From Ignelater luminosus (Eukaryota > Arthropoda > Insecta > Coleoptera > Elateridae), in contig VTPC01008682.1 in assembly GCA_011009095.1 (NCBI GenBank), positions 32,252-96,251 of the forward strand: a stretch of DNA of 64,000 bases, in the 5' to 3' direction. Under the pieces are notes generated by a model, which saw only the letters and a list, made by a program, of their open reading frames with translations, was not told the DNA's origin and made no database searches. Shown in pieces: positions 47,340 through 60,179 of this stretch. A program made the translations under genes and the position numbers. Within the stretch, counting starts at the first letter, position 1, and each line of letters opens with the position of its first letter.

Positions 47340-47790
47340 ACACACGTGAACGGTCTATTGGGTTAAATAATCAGATCAGAAACGAGAGAATTTTTTTTCT
47401 TAAATATTAAATTGATATACAAAGGATTAATTTTGTTGATTACCTATCAAAATCGTTAGAAAACTAATAATATCTTGGAATCTCTAAACAAAAAATTAAG
47501 TATCCAGAGAAAAAACAAATAGAAAAAAAATTCTTAGGATATTTAGCTCTTATTATAGTGATTAACGTTGTCTACAACTCTTCTTTTGTACATATTTCCT
47601 TCTGATTTTAACAATAAACTAAATTCTTTAGTTTGAAAATATTGAACCTGTTTTAATTATTTTTTTTCTTGGTCTATTAATTTGTGGCGATTTTCATTTT
47701 GTTTGTTTGGGTAACGAACTGTGTTTAATGACAATAATAATAAGCGCCGGCTTTGAATATTTATGCTTTGTTAACCACTGTAGAAAAAAA
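47340..47790. repeat. Interspersed repeat, copy 1
   Basis: It aligns in the same orientation with 56975-57420. Shared blocks include TTAATTTTGTTGAT, CTAATAATAT, GATATTTAGCT-TTATTATAG, GTTGTCTACAACT and TTTCAACAATAAA-like sequence. The divergence is large, so the copies are old. The mariner at 47867 begins shortly after it. Confidence 0.6.
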
Positions 47791-47866
47791 ACATTGGCAT
47801 TTTGATTGTCCCTGGGAAGTTTTATTAAATATTTACGTTACAGCAAACTAAGATTTAGTTACTATA

Positions 47867-49158
47867 CGAGGGTGGTCTGGAAAGTTTTCTACCTAACAAA
47901 GATACAAAACATTTTTCTGAAAATTTTTTTTTATTTTTCAACATAGTCTCCTTGTAACTCTACACACTTCTCCCAGCGATGCTCCCATCTCTGTAACCCG
48001 TCCAAATAGTACTCGGCATTTTTCTCTGCAAAATAATTGTTCACGAAGGTGATTGCCTCTTCATTTGACGAAAATCTTTGTCCTCCGAGCGCAATTTTTA
48101 GATGAGGGAACAAAAAGAAGTCGCTTGGGGCTAGATCTGGTGAGTAAGGCGGATGGTCAAGCAGTTCAAACCGTAATTCGTGGATTTTGGCCATGGCAAC
48201 CGCTGAGGTGTGAGACGGTGCGTTGTCTTGGTGAAACAGGATTTTATTTTTCTGCAAATGTGGCCGTTTTTCGCAAGTTCTGCCTTCAGCTTGTCAAGTA
48301 ATGATGCATAGTATGCTCCTGTAATGGTTTTTCCTTTTTGAAGATAATCGATTAAAATAACTTTATGACTATCCCAAAAAACAGTCGCCATCACTTTCCC
48401 AGCCGAAAAAACAGTTTTTACTTTTTTTGGAGCCGGTTCCCCCTTTGCAGTCCACTGTTTGGACTGTATTTTTGTTTCGGGTGTATAATGGTGTATCTAA
48501 GTTTCATCTACAGTAATTAATCGGCGCCAAAACTCGGATTTATTTCGCCTAAACTGCGCCAAAAGAGCGTTGGAAATATTCATTCGAACACGTTTTTGGT
48601 CTAACGTGAGCAAACGCGGCACCCAACGCGCAGACAGCTTTCTCATGCCTAAATGTTGATTTAATATGTGACAAACACGTTCTTTTGACATGTTCATAAC
48701 CTCTGCTATCTCTCTCGCTTTAATTCGGCGGTCGTCTAACACCATTTGGTGAACTTTGGCGATGTTTTCGTCGGTAGTTGCAGTTTTTGGACGTCTCAAA
48801 CGTTCATCGTCTCCCAAGCTCTTACGGCCACGTTTAAATTCAGCAGCCCAAAATTTCACTGTGGTAAATGATGGTGCAGAGTCCCCATACACAGAATCCA
48901 ACTCATCTTTTATTTGCGAAGGCGTATTGCCTTTCAAAAACAAATATTTAATGACAGCTCGATACTCAATTTTGTCCATTTTCACAAAAAAAACTCACAT
49001 CAACTCACTCAAACGACTGTTACATAAAAACTGCCCGTCCAAAATGGCTGAAACTTTGGTGAGTAACTGTCAACAGATAAACAACGAAATTCGGTAGCTT
49101 TTATTTACGAGAGCTGCCATCGTCACGTTGAGGTCTGAAACTTTTCAGACCACCCTTG
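47867..49158 (-). mobile_element. mariner transposon with both TIRs
   Basis: A 1292-bp element with 28-bp imperfect inverted repeats: CGAGGGTGGTCTGGAAAGTT at 47867 and the complement of CAAGGGTGGTCTGAAAAGTT ending at 49158. TA lies outside both ends (47865-47866 and 49159-49160). It holds a transposase pseudogene on the minus strand. Its right end lies about 70-80 bases from the LINE remnant at 49230. Confidence 0.9.
47931..48985 (-). pseudogene. mariner transposase (DD34D) with one stop and one frameshift
   Basis: The start MKMDKIEYRAVIKYLFLKGN (ATG 48985-48983) is typical. The helix-turn-helix parts follow (TVKFWAAEFKRGR; AREIAEVMNMSKERVCHIL). The first catalytic motif reads TVDET followed by TAG (48499-48497), where mariners have Trp, then IHHYTPE. 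A one-base shift near 48250 moves the end into another frame: ILFHQDNAPSHT and YSPDLAPSDFFLFP, with 34 residues between the Asp residues. The reading ends at 47931. The total length of about 351 codons is normal for the family. Confidence 0.93.
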
Positions 49159-49229
49159 TATGTAGACTACATTGTTACAATAGGTTGTGCAGATAGTGGT
49201 AACTCAATGGTGAAGACTTAAATTAAAAT

Positions 49230-51130
49230 TAAAGCTGTTCTATCCATAAAATTCTCACCATACGTCTACGGTACCATAATTCAAAAGTTTTAAGTCTTTT
49301 GGTTGTTGCCTCAGTCAATGTCCAAGATTCAACTCCATAGAGAAAGACGGCGAATACATAACATCTAAGTGTAAGTCGTGACTCTTAAAGATGTTGCCCA
49401 TCTTTGTGAATGCCGACCTAGCTTTCTCATTCTCTGTTTTATTTCTTGAGAATGTCCCATTGCTCGTTTATGTTTATACCCATGTAAGTGTAATTGGTTA
49501 CTCTTCTTATTGGGTGTTGATTGACTGTAAGTTGACCTGCCGGGACTTGGCTTTTACTAATGATCATATATTGATTCTTTTTTCTATTACATTCTATACT
49601 ATAGTTTTGACTGGCTTCTGCTACTCGTGTTATGAGTGTCTGCAGAACTTTCATGCTTCCGTGTCGTCTTCATATTTGAAATTATTCAGACGTTCTTCGT
49701 TTACGAGAATCTCTTCGTCAATTTCCTCCAAAGCCACTTTTATAATATGTTCAGAATAGATATTAAAGAGCAATGGAGAAAGCACACAGCCCTGTCTCAC
49801 ACCTCTTCTTACTGTAATTTCTTCTGTCGTTGGTTTTTCTACTCTGATAGCTGCTGATTGGTTAAAGTACATATTGTTAATTATTTGAAGACCTTTATCA
49901 TGCAAATCAACAGCTCTTAGGATTTGCATAAGTTTGTCACGCTGTATTCTATCGAAGGCCTTTTGGTAGTCTACGAACCACGCATATATGTCGCAGTTGA
50001 CATTTCGACAACGTCAGAACAAGACCCGTATTGCAAAAAGAACTTCTCTTGTTCATAGGGCGTCTTGAAATCCGAACTGGGTGAAACTTTGTGTATTATT
50101 TTTAAGAATGTTTTGAGGAGATGACTCATAGGACAAATTATTCTATAATCCTTGCATTTATTTGCATTGGGCTTTTTCGTAGGGTTATAAAAGTTGATTT
50201 AAGCCATCTTTATGGAATTTTTCCCGAATGGGATATGTTGTTAAAAATTGCTGTGACCCATTGTATTCCTTCATCGTCCAGGATCGTCCTCAGAGCAAAA
50301 GTTGTTTGGTCCTGATGCTTTTCCATCTTTCATTACTCTTATAGCAGTCATGACCTCTTTATATGCGATTAGGAGTTCCGTGTTGTATTCCATATTGAGT
50401 GGTGGGTTGTGCGTTCTGTCATCGTCAAAGGTCTTTTCTGCATAGTTCTTCCAGTGAGTTTTTGTTTCTTCTATATCAAGCAGTATGTTACCTTGATCAT
50501 TTGGTATCTTTCCTACTTTTTTTGGGTCTGTACAACCCTGATGGCTCTTTGACCTTTTTGTAAAGGTTGAATGAATCATACCTATTTTCTATCATTTATA
50601 TCTCGTTGCTTTGTTGTTCCATCCATTTCTTTTTGGCTTCTCTAATGGCTTTCTTTATTTGCCTGTCGATAAGTCTGCATTTTATGTCATTCTTATTCTT
50701 ATTATTTCTCCTATCTTCCATCAGGTTCAGTATGATGTCCGTCATCCATGCCTTTTTTTTGTTCTTTGTGTTTGAAGGTATCTGTCAAGGACATTTTTGG
50801 TAATTTCTTCTAATTTCTTTATTCCTTCTTCCACGTCTGTTATTGATTTAGTCTGAGATATCTCAACTTTCATGTATTGTTGTACTTTTTGATTTGTAGT
50901 TGTCCTAAATCATATTTTACTATTTGCCTTATTTTAATTTTCTTCAGTTTAAGTCTGATAGTTCCAACCAATGGATTGTAATCAGACTTAATCTCAGCAC
51001 CAAGGTATGTTTTCACGACTCTTATTAAATTTTTGTATGGACTGTTGATCATTAGGTAATCAATTTGATTTCTCACGATGTATTCTTGAGTGTTTTGGGA
51101 TGATTAACACGTACATTGTTAAGATGTCTT
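49230..51130 (-). mobile_element. LINE remnant (5'-truncated, decayed ORF2)
   Basis: Minus-strand ORF2 pieces in order. The end of the endonuclease lies at 51076-50870 (RNQIDYLMINSPYKN, then SDYNP where active enzymes have SDHNP). The linker is at 50579-50271. The reverse transcriptase is at 49929-49651 (GVRQGCVLSPLLFNIYS; catalytic box YEDD instead of YADD) and 49654-49439 (TNYTYMGININ). The C-terminus is at about 49345-49240 (LYGVESWTLT; WYRRRMVRILW). Many shifts and stops. Sequence similarity ends near 49235, before the mariner end. Confidence 0.85.
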
Positions 51131-52230
51131 AACAAGTGTCCGTTAATCTACCATAAATACAAACCTGCATATGTAATCCGTTCATCCAACTATTTACTTA
51201 CGACTTTACTGTTTAGTCGATACTTTCTTTTGATCGAATATTTATGATCTTTGTTAAATCAGAGAAAAATCAAACTGGATTTTTAGTATTGTACTTGCCT
51301 CAATGTAAAATAAAACGTATAAGTACAAAGGTTACTTTGGTAAATTGGTAAATTGGCCTAGCCTTCCATACATTATCCTATCCTACGCTCTCTAGGCTAA
51401 GTTCTTATACGCCAAGGTTCGACTTATTCTGCTACATGAGAAAGAAATAAAATTACCATTTGTTTAGATATTCTGCATTAGTTTTAGCTTTTAGTCTTTT
51501 TGGCCCTAAAGATGGTGTAATATCTCTAAGCATTTTTCAGAAAATTGAAGGCGCTATTGACCAATATAAATAGTTTTAACCAGGTAACACAAGCAACGGT
51601 GCTCCAAAACGACAAACATATAATAATGCTAAGTAAGTCAAACATTCGCAGACAACTTCAGTGGGACGCGCCGGTTACTCATCAAGTCATCACTAAATCT
51701 TAAAATAGTTTCCTAAAACACTTCTAGTTTAACTGGAACTTCAAAGTAGCGTAACGTCTTTTCCTCTTTGTCTACTAAATAACATAAAAATTTTAAAAAA
51801 AGTAATATCTACTAAACGGTTTGCCCGATCCGGGTAATACTTTGGGAGTAAGAAAACACATCTTAGGCCTATTCATATAAGAAATGTATGACTTAAATAA
51901 GCCAAAGTTTCTCTAACTCCAACTAAGGTAATAAGAACGTGTATTGTTTCTTTAGAAACCCTGAGATTGAGATAGATCAATGTAAATTTTATTTCTCTGA
52001 TGAGAAATATCACCTCACATAGCCTTTCCAATTAGAAATCTATAGTAAAGATAGTTTATAGTTGATAGTTTACGTTCGAAGACAAGCTATTGAAAATTCT
52101 AACCTTATTAGCCCATGTTCCTCTACCAAAAAAACTTCTTTTAGATTTAGCAACTATTTCAACTCGAAAATAAATAGATTAAAAAACCTTCTTGTTATTT
52201 TACTAACAGAATGATTTTATAATAAATAGC
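51131..52230. other. Non-coding stretch
   Basis: Nothing recognised between two LINE remnants. Confidence 0.4.
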
Positions 52231-52234
52231 AGAT

Positions 52235-53604
52235 TGTTCTTCTATTTTAACAGCCCACTCTTGGACATATGCCTCCTTTTGACGTTTCCACTCTTTTTTG
52301 TCTTGAGCGATCTGATGCCAATTTCTTTCCAGCTTTTCCTTAATATCATTCGCCCATCTCTTCTGTGATCGACCAACTTTTCTCTTATGTTGTCTGGGTC
52401 TCCATTTAACTAGGTGTTTAGTTCACATTGAATCATCTACGTGACCTGCCCAGCTCCACTTTTGACATACAATTTGCTTAATAACGTTATCCACTTTGGT
52501 GCTGCGTCTTATTTCTTCATGACATATGTGGTCTCTTAAACTTATTCCGATCATAAGCCTTTCTGTTGCCCTTTGTGTGATATGGAGCCTGTTGGTAGCA
52601 TTGACTGTCATGGTGATTGTTTCTAGTCTGAACGTCATAACTAAAAGAGTGCAGGTATTAAACACTTTAGTTTTAAGACTAATCGGTATTTGATGGTTTG
52701 TTAGGACTGTTTATAAGCGCCCGACAGCGGTCCAAGTCGTTCTAATTCTTCTTGTTGGTTTTCTTTTCCAAGTTTAATCAGATGCCCTAAATATATGTAT
52801 TCCATTACAGAGTCTGTAACGTTTTCTTTTATTTCAATTGGAATTTTTTTTTGCTGACATTACTTTAGTTTTCTCGACGTTTAAAGTTAATCCAATTTTT
52901 TCCAAAGCCTTTTTTAAATCAGTAATCAGTTCCTACAATTTCCTCAAATCATTGCTTATCAGCACTATATCGTCGACAAAGCAGAGGTGGTTCAAAAATC
53001 GACTGACAGTGCAGATACCTTTTTGTTCCCAGGACAGATTTTTTAAAACATCTTCCAATGCTAGGGTAAACAACTTTGGTGAAATTGTGCCCTCTTGCTC
53101 TGTTCCTACTTTAATGGGTATCTTGTCTGTGATGATGTCCTCCTCTAGTTTTATTAGCAATGTTGCTTTTTTGTAGACATATTTAAGCAGGTTCGTATAT
53201 CTCGAATCTATTCTTGCATTATCCATTGCTTTATATATTGCCCATAGTTTAACTGACAGTGAATCAAAAGCTTTATTGAGGTTGATAAACGCCACTTGTA
53301 GCGGCACATTGTACTCATTGCATTTTTTGACTAATACTTTTATATTTTGTATCTGTTCGATAGTATATTTGTAATTAATTTTGTAAACAATTTGTAGGGG
53401 TGGGAGAGTAGACTTACCTATTGGTCGATAGTTTTCAATCTTTAATCTGTCTCCTTTTTTATTAAGTGGATGACTTGCAAATTTTGTCAGTATTTGAGTA
53501 TCTTGCCTGATTCAAGAAATATTTTGTTTAGGAGAACTTTGATTGATTTAAGTGTTGCATTACCTCCTAACTCAATCATTCTTATAGTGGTTCTATCTTT
53601 TTTT

Positions 53605-53635
<31 letters not shown>

Positions 53636-54255
53636 CGTGTTTTATTTCCTCAGCTGTAATTTCGGGTATTTCCTCCGATCCCACATGTAGTTAGAACATT
53701 GCCTAATTCTATAGTGATGGTTGAGGGCTTATAGATGAATACAGATTTATATAGAAGTTTTCAGTGATGTTTACTATTTAGTTTTTCTGTGTATAGTTTC
53801 TTCGTGTTTATTTTTAAGTTGATGTATTCTTAGTTTTCGGATGTTTTGGAGAGATTTTGTTATTTTCATGTGTTTACTGATTACGGTTCTAATTGTTTCT
53901 GTATTGGAACTTTTAATATCTTCTCTAACCCTTTTCCTTATTGTTTTATTCGGTTTCTATGTTCTACAGAATTCTTGTTCATATTTCTTCCTTTTAACAT
54001 CAAATCTTTAGTGTCTTCCTTTAATTTTCCTTTGTTGTTACTTTTAACTGTGCATATATTTTTGTTACAGTTTTGATGTCTGTTCTTATCTTATTCTCTA
54101 TGTCATTTATTTCCATTGTATTGAGTTTATTAACTGGATTTAGTTTTTCGTTTAGTTCAAGTTGGTACTTACCTTTATGGTTTTTTAGTTCCCCTGTTCT
54201 TGGAAATCTCTGTGGATGCACTAGTTTATTTCTCCCTCTTTTGGTAATATCAGAT
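52235..54255 (-). mobile_element. LINE remnant (RTE/BovB-like reverse transcriptase)
   Basis: Minus-strand ORF2 pieces in order. The linker lies at about 54250-53990 (LVHPQRFPRTGELKNHKGKY) and 53684-53487 (IPEITAEEIKHAL). The reverse transcriptase is at 53307-52933, with FINLNKAFDS, where the usual first catalytic Asp is Asn, then EQEGTISPKLF and FVDDIVLIS. Parts at 52665-52423 (TQRATERLMIGISLRDHI, WSWAGHVDDSM) and about 52400-52250 (RPRQHKRKVGRSQKRWANDI) form the C-terminal region. The 5' end is truncated after the endonuclease. Inactive. Confidence 0.85.
53609..53635. repeat. (GA)n microsatellite inside the LINE
   Basis: Twenty-seven bases of pure GA. On the minus strand they encode alternating Ser-Leu within the linker of the LINE, where relatives have only a short stretch. 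Confidence 0.9.
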
Positions 54256-55426
54256 TAGTATTGCAATAAAAGTGATTTGATAAACAAAATCCCTTCTAGA
54301 AATTATTTCACAATTATATTATAAGTACATAAATTAATGGATATACAACCACACCAACAGCAAGATTAAGGGCATGGTTTTAGTACCTTTTTACATCCTA
54401 CACCGATGATAGCGTCTTTATTTGTGGAAATTAACTTAACTTTATTTGTTACTGACTAAATACTTTGAGTTTAACTACTTTACTATTTACTTTCATAAAA
54501 TAATCTCTTTATGGTTAAGCAGCACGACCCCATATGCAGCACTTCTTGCATTCATTAAGCTGTTGCCACCGCTTAAACACTAGGTCACATAATATTTATA
54601 TATATTCTGTGCCTAAATAATATTTATTTATTTATTTTTTTTAAGATTGAAGTTAAACAGTATCATATGTTTAGAAATGAATACAAATTGACTGCAATAC
54701 AGACTGAGATGAAACTTCGTCAACTTTTACAGCTCGATGTGTTTGGTGCCCAAACATTCTTTCTTCTTACATATTTGTATGGCCTATACGGAAAAAGGTA
54801 TTTAAATTGAATAGTAACTTTTAAGGAACTTGATAATAGTTTTTAGTAGATGAACTATACGTTGCGCAGCTGGGTGCCGCATAATTCAAAAATACCATTT
54901 CCATATGCACCAACTGGAAACTGGAAAGCAGTATTTAGTTACTATCTTGATAAAAAAATTACAAAGGTGTTTGATGTAGTTGCTTATAGTACCGTAAAAG
55001 ACGTACCAGACATATAAAACTTAAAGAGAAATGGATAATTTCAAGGAAGAGCTAATCCGAAAATGAATAAAAAATGCAAAACGTGTGTTTTAAGTATTAT
55101 TAGTTAAGCTTGTAATATCTTGTAATTATAATTTTTGCTCTTTGTTATTCTATGATTTCCGTATTAGTGCACAAAGCTAATTAAAAGGGATCTTTGTTTT
55201 TAATGTGTTTAACTAATAAGTCGATAGGTTTGTATGATCAACCTTGTAAATTAAATTTAAAAATAAAATTTCAAAAAACACTAAGTGATTGATTTAAAGA
55301 AAGAGAATAATAAGGCGTATACAAACCTTAACCTCACTAAACAGTAATCAGTGGAATTATAATACAATGTAGCAAAGGTCTGCCAAGGGGTAGGTACTCT
55401 AGAAACATCATTATGCTAATGGTAAA
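54256..55426. other. Non-coding stretch
   Basis: AT-rich, nothing recognised. Confidence 0.4.
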
Positions 55427-55428
55427 TA

Positions 55429-56638
55429 GTGTGGTGCACAAGTTCCATTTTGGCTATTTTTTGCCCGACTTCACCAAAAATTATGATCGAGGTGTCATTC
55501 GATTCGGAATGGCATTTAGAAACTTTTCCAACATTTCGAAGTCCCGTGCAAAAAAATTGCAAAAGTTATCAACAAATTCGTAAAAAAAGGGGGGTTACAT
55601 TTTTTTTGCAAATATCCGGGAGAATATAGCAAATATCCGAAATCAAAAAAAAGATCCTTAAAGAGCAGGACACTTCCTACAAAAAAGTCTTAACTCTCGG
55701 AATTGTACCACCAATATTTATAATTCTAATTTAGAGGTGAAAATAGGGCTAAAAACATGCGATCTGGCCGCCGCGCGCGCTGCTTGGTTTGCTCTCTTTA
55801 ACAAAAAAATTTTTTTTTACCTATTAAATATTAATATTAAGGAATAAAAAAATTCAGGTATCATTGGGATACATGAATGAACAATAATCCATCGGAAAAA
55901 AAATTTTCCCACAATTTGTTTATTAGTTATGCTTTTGTTAACTAAACAAATTTTACCAATTGAAAATTTACATAAAATCCACGATATTTCTTAAACTAAA
56001 AACCTGAAAACGTTTTCACTTCTTGAACTTATACTCCAAAAGCTACAGAACAGATCCCCGTAGGAAAAATTAAAAAATTGTCAATCTCCACTTGTTTATA
56101 ACAATCAAAAGTCGGTAAAATGTCTTTAGTTAACAAAAGCATAACTAATAAACAAATTGTGGGAAAAACTTTTTTTGCGATGGATTATTGTTCATTCATG
56201 TATCCCAATGATACCTGAATTTTTTTATTCCTTCATATTTATATTTAATAGGTAAATAAATTTTTTTTTGTTAACGAGAGCAAACTAAGCGGCGCGCGCG
56301 GCGGTCATATCAAGCGTTTTTAGCCCTATTTTCACCTCTAAATTAAAATTATAAATATTGATGATACAATTCCGGATGTTAGGACTTTTTTGTAGGAAAT
56401 TTCCTGCTCTTTAAGGATCTTTTTTTTTATTTCGGATATTTGCAATATTCTCCGAGATATTTGTAAAAAACGAAACCCTTTTTTTACGAATTTGTTTATA
56501 ACTTTTGGAATTTTTTTGCGCGGGACTTCGAAATGCTCGAAAAGTTTCTAAATGTCATTCCGAATTGAATGACGCCTCGATCATAATTTTTGGAGAAGTC
56601 AGGCAAAAAATAGCCAAAATGGAACTTGTGAACCACGC
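55429..56638. mobile_element. Foldback element: near-palindrome of two ~525-bp arms
   Basis: 55431-55957 is matched in reverse complement by 56114-56636; the spacer is 156 bases (55958-56113). Outer ends read GTGTGGTGCACAAGTTCC and, inverted, GCGTGGTTCACAAGTTCC. TA lies just outside both ends (55427-55428 and 56639-56640), suggesting insertion by a Tc1/mariner-type enzyme. The arms contain GC-rich islands (GCCGCCGCGCGCGC near 55770 and its partner near 56295) and homopolymer-rich stretches. Substitutions and small indels are scattered through both arms. Open frames inside mirror the palindrome and are not genes. Confidence 0.9.
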
Positions 56639-56639
56639 T

Positions 56640-56974
56640 AAAAATGTAATAAGAAAGAATAGTGATGGTCCACCGTTTGTATCACAGTGCTTTGTACCAT
56701 TGTGTAATATGACGCAAAAGTAAATTTAATCGTTTATGGTTTCTTGGCAGTAACAAGCTCAATCAGAGGTTCTTTTGAATTGTCCAGATACTTTAGTTCT
56801 TAACCCTCGAGATGTGTAACAGTAACATACGCCTTTGAAACTGAGCGGTAATAAAAAAGAAGATATGTGTGTACTGTTTTTCGTCGTTTTGCATTTCGTT
56901 GCATGAACTTCAAAAAGCTTTTATTCCAAATAACCTTCTTCAGCAACCATACAACAGGTGCTTCATTGTTTGGT
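56640..56974. other. Non-coding stretch
   Basis: Nothing recognised. Confidence 0.4.
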
Positions 56975-57420
56975 TTTTGTATTATTGGTTTAATAGATTA
57001 AATTCAATTTTAATATTAGCAACGAAAAGTTTCCATTCTAATTTGAAATTAATTTTGTTGATGGTCTATCAGAACCGTTAAGAGGCTAATAATATAATAT
57101 ATAGAAACCCAACGCAAAAAATTATATATCAAAATAAAAAATAATTAAAAAGAAAATTCTTAAGATATTTAGCTATTATTATAGTGATTAGCGTTGTCTA
57201 CAACTTTTTCTTATATTTATTTTTTTCTACTTCGATTTCAACAATAAAATAAATTGGATCCGTTTTTAATTTTTGTTCCTTCTTTTTTCATATTTTCATT
57301 TGAATACTTTTCATTTAGCTTATTCGTGTAACGACTTACTAATGATAGGACATTAAAATTACTTGTTAAATTCACTGTTAACTACTTTTGTTTAGAAAAA
57401 AATACCAATAATTAATATCC
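56975..57420. repeat. Interspersed repeat, copy 2
   Basis: Partner of 47340-47790, same orientation, old divergence. The open frame 56869-57081 overlapping its start is not recognised. Confidence 0.6.
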
Positions 57421-60050
57421 TTACACAGTTAAAACTAAAATGTTTTGATTGTTTAAGTGCTAAAAATTATAGGTTTTAGTAATAGCTAAAATTAGCAACA
57501 GAAGATTAATTCTAACCAAATATGAATATAACTTCCTGCAGATGTAGAACACTTCAGTTTTTATAAATTAAAACTAAATGTCTTAAGATCTAGGAAGGTT
57601 ATTATTTAAGAGCTTTAATTACCTGTTAAAACCTTCATTTTGAATATGTAGAAATTAACGCTTCAAAACCTCCTTAACTTTTTGTTACGTTTCTGTTATT
57701 ATGCTGACACCAATAAAAAAGGAAAAAAACGGGAATGCCATCAAAGTCAGACCGCATTATTACAGCTGGACACATTCTTTCTGATATCCTCAGATCTACA
57801 AAAATAAAATTTCACACATCAAAAATAATCGGCAATAGTTTTCTTACACGTCAAAAATGAAATCAAGCAAGAAATATCAATAACCTTTCGGCCTTTTACA
57901 AAACACAAAGGAAATCGATAAGATCGTTGCTCGAGAGTGACCAGTGGCTTTTCTGATGACAGTTTCGGATCAGGTAAGTTACCTGCCATAACAATGGTTC
58001 AAGCTACGAGATATTTATTGCCTAAATATGCGTGCGAGAGATATTGACAGCTATAAATTCAACGATTTCTGCTAGAGATAAAAATGTCTACAAGTTGAAC
58101 TTTGGTAAAATTTAAAAAACTAATTTGTTTATAATATTCCTAATTATTTAATTATGCAAAATAAAGGAGCGATCAACTATCTTATTTCAAGCATGAGCGA
58201 TCATGCGTAATAAAGATTATCACTTGTCTTGGTAACGTTTTTCTCATCTGTTGCCCATCTTAATGCTAATGTTAAATTATTAAAGCAGTTTTTCATATTA
58301 AATTACAAGTTGTAAGACACTTTTTAATTAAATTAACGCAATTTAAAGAAAACCGTACCTAGGATGTGTGCGAAAAAAAGAGAGGAGTACATTTAAATAA
58401 TTACAAAATAATTGAATGATAGTCTTATAATAACTTAATTTAGACATTAGAATTTTAAGTAGGATTCAAAATGTTGCTCTAACCTATTATTATACAAATA
58501 ACCGATTTATAATACTATCGACGTTAGAATTTATGCCTTTTTTGTTACTATTAAGCGAGTTTTTTTATTAACTGGGTGGTCAAATTATAATTAACCGGCT
58601 ACAAGTCTTTGGTTTTCGTGCGTTTAAATACTGCCGTAGCGTTTTACGATTATTTTTAGTAAATAATTATAAGGAAAATTAAAAGTAGCAACTATAACTG
58701 ACAGAACACGCATCCTTGTAAAAAATTGACGAATATTAAAGTAAACAAGAAAAAGTACCTATTAGTTTCTGTAAAATAATTGGAAATGTGGAATAGTCAA
58801 CGCGGGGCATTTAAACACTTAACTGTTACTGTACGTAATTTTGTTAACAGTGTCAATATTATTTATATATACTGACTGATAAATTTATATTCCTTTTTAA
58901 GACTTTTGTGATCTATTTTATTTTATTGTATTAAAATAACTGGTTTGTTGTAATTTCCAAAGTTTCTTCAAATCTCTAATCTTGGTTAACAAACAGCACA
59001 ATTAATCTTATCTGCATTCCTGCATTTATAGTTCTTCTAAAGAAAAACTAAAAATAATCCGGAATAAATAGCTACAACACAAAAACAAAACCGAAAATCT
59101 CCTTATTTCAGAAATATAATAGGTAGCAAATACTTTTTAAAAATATAATTATAGCCAAAAACAGATTGTACATGGTTACTAGTAAAGTTAGAAAAAAACG
59201 TGAGTTATTACTTTTTAGCATGAGTTATAAAATCAGCTGCACTTTCCTATACGCCCTTGACAGCATTTCTCGAAAGCTTACTATATTGATTAATATTACT
59301 AAAAAATCGGCTGCTACTTCTAGCACTTTTAGCTGTAACCTGTAATTTTTTTGCTCTATAGAACTGAGAATTTTATTACACATAGGATCATCGACAGAAT
59401 AATGAATCAATCAGTTTAAAATCTGTAGGCGTAATAATTTTTACCGCGTTTCCATGTACATACATTAATCCAGTAAACGGTACTTTGAATTTCCAAAATG
59501 TAGGATTGTGAAGCCTCATTACTGGTTTTCTACTTAACAGTAAAGTTTACATTAAAGCACCTTTTACATTTTGAGAAATACTAACATGAAACTCAAATAG
59601 ATTTTTGAGCACATGGAAAACCAACTGTAAGATTAATAGGGGGATAAAAAATAATGTCGATATAATGGAAGGTAACAGAGAAACTGTTACGAACAAAACC
59701 TGAAACAGTTTCCTTATGCCCGTGCAGACCTAAATATATTTATTAATTTTGGTGGCATATGTTTTTTGTAAATTATAACTTAATGGAACTGCAATATCTA
59801 TACGCTGCTGGGGGTGAAAAAGGTGATAAGTCATAATTTTGTAAAAACGGGATTGTCATGTTTAGACTTGAAATTGCTTCATATTTATATGTGCAAAAGA
59901 ATATAAGTCAAATTAGCTCAAAGCAGTCCGAATTACAAAATGTACCAGTGAGTTAAGTCATGAGAGTGATGGAAAAAATTTGCGTAAAAGAAGTTATATC
60001 ATGTTAGCTCTCTATACACAAAATCCGAATACTTATGTGGTGGGTGTATA
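57421..60050. other. AT-rich non-coding stretch
   Basis: No coding region, RNA gene or paired terminal repeat identified. Confidence 0.4.
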
Positions 60051-60179
60051 CAGAGTCAAGTAGACTTATCCCCATTTACACGGAAAGTTTTAGTTTTCGC
60101 GGTTTTCGCTTTGCCTTATCTCATAATACATAACCTCAATTCAGCTCTCAGTGAAAGTGTTGTGGGTGCTGCTGAAAAA

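Noticed and set aside
48053-48301. Plus-strand open frames across the mariner
   Set aside because: Antisense shadows of the mariner transposase.
55429-56723. Open frames at 55429-55629 and 56505-56723
   Set aside because: They lie in the two arms of the foldback element and reflect its symmetry.
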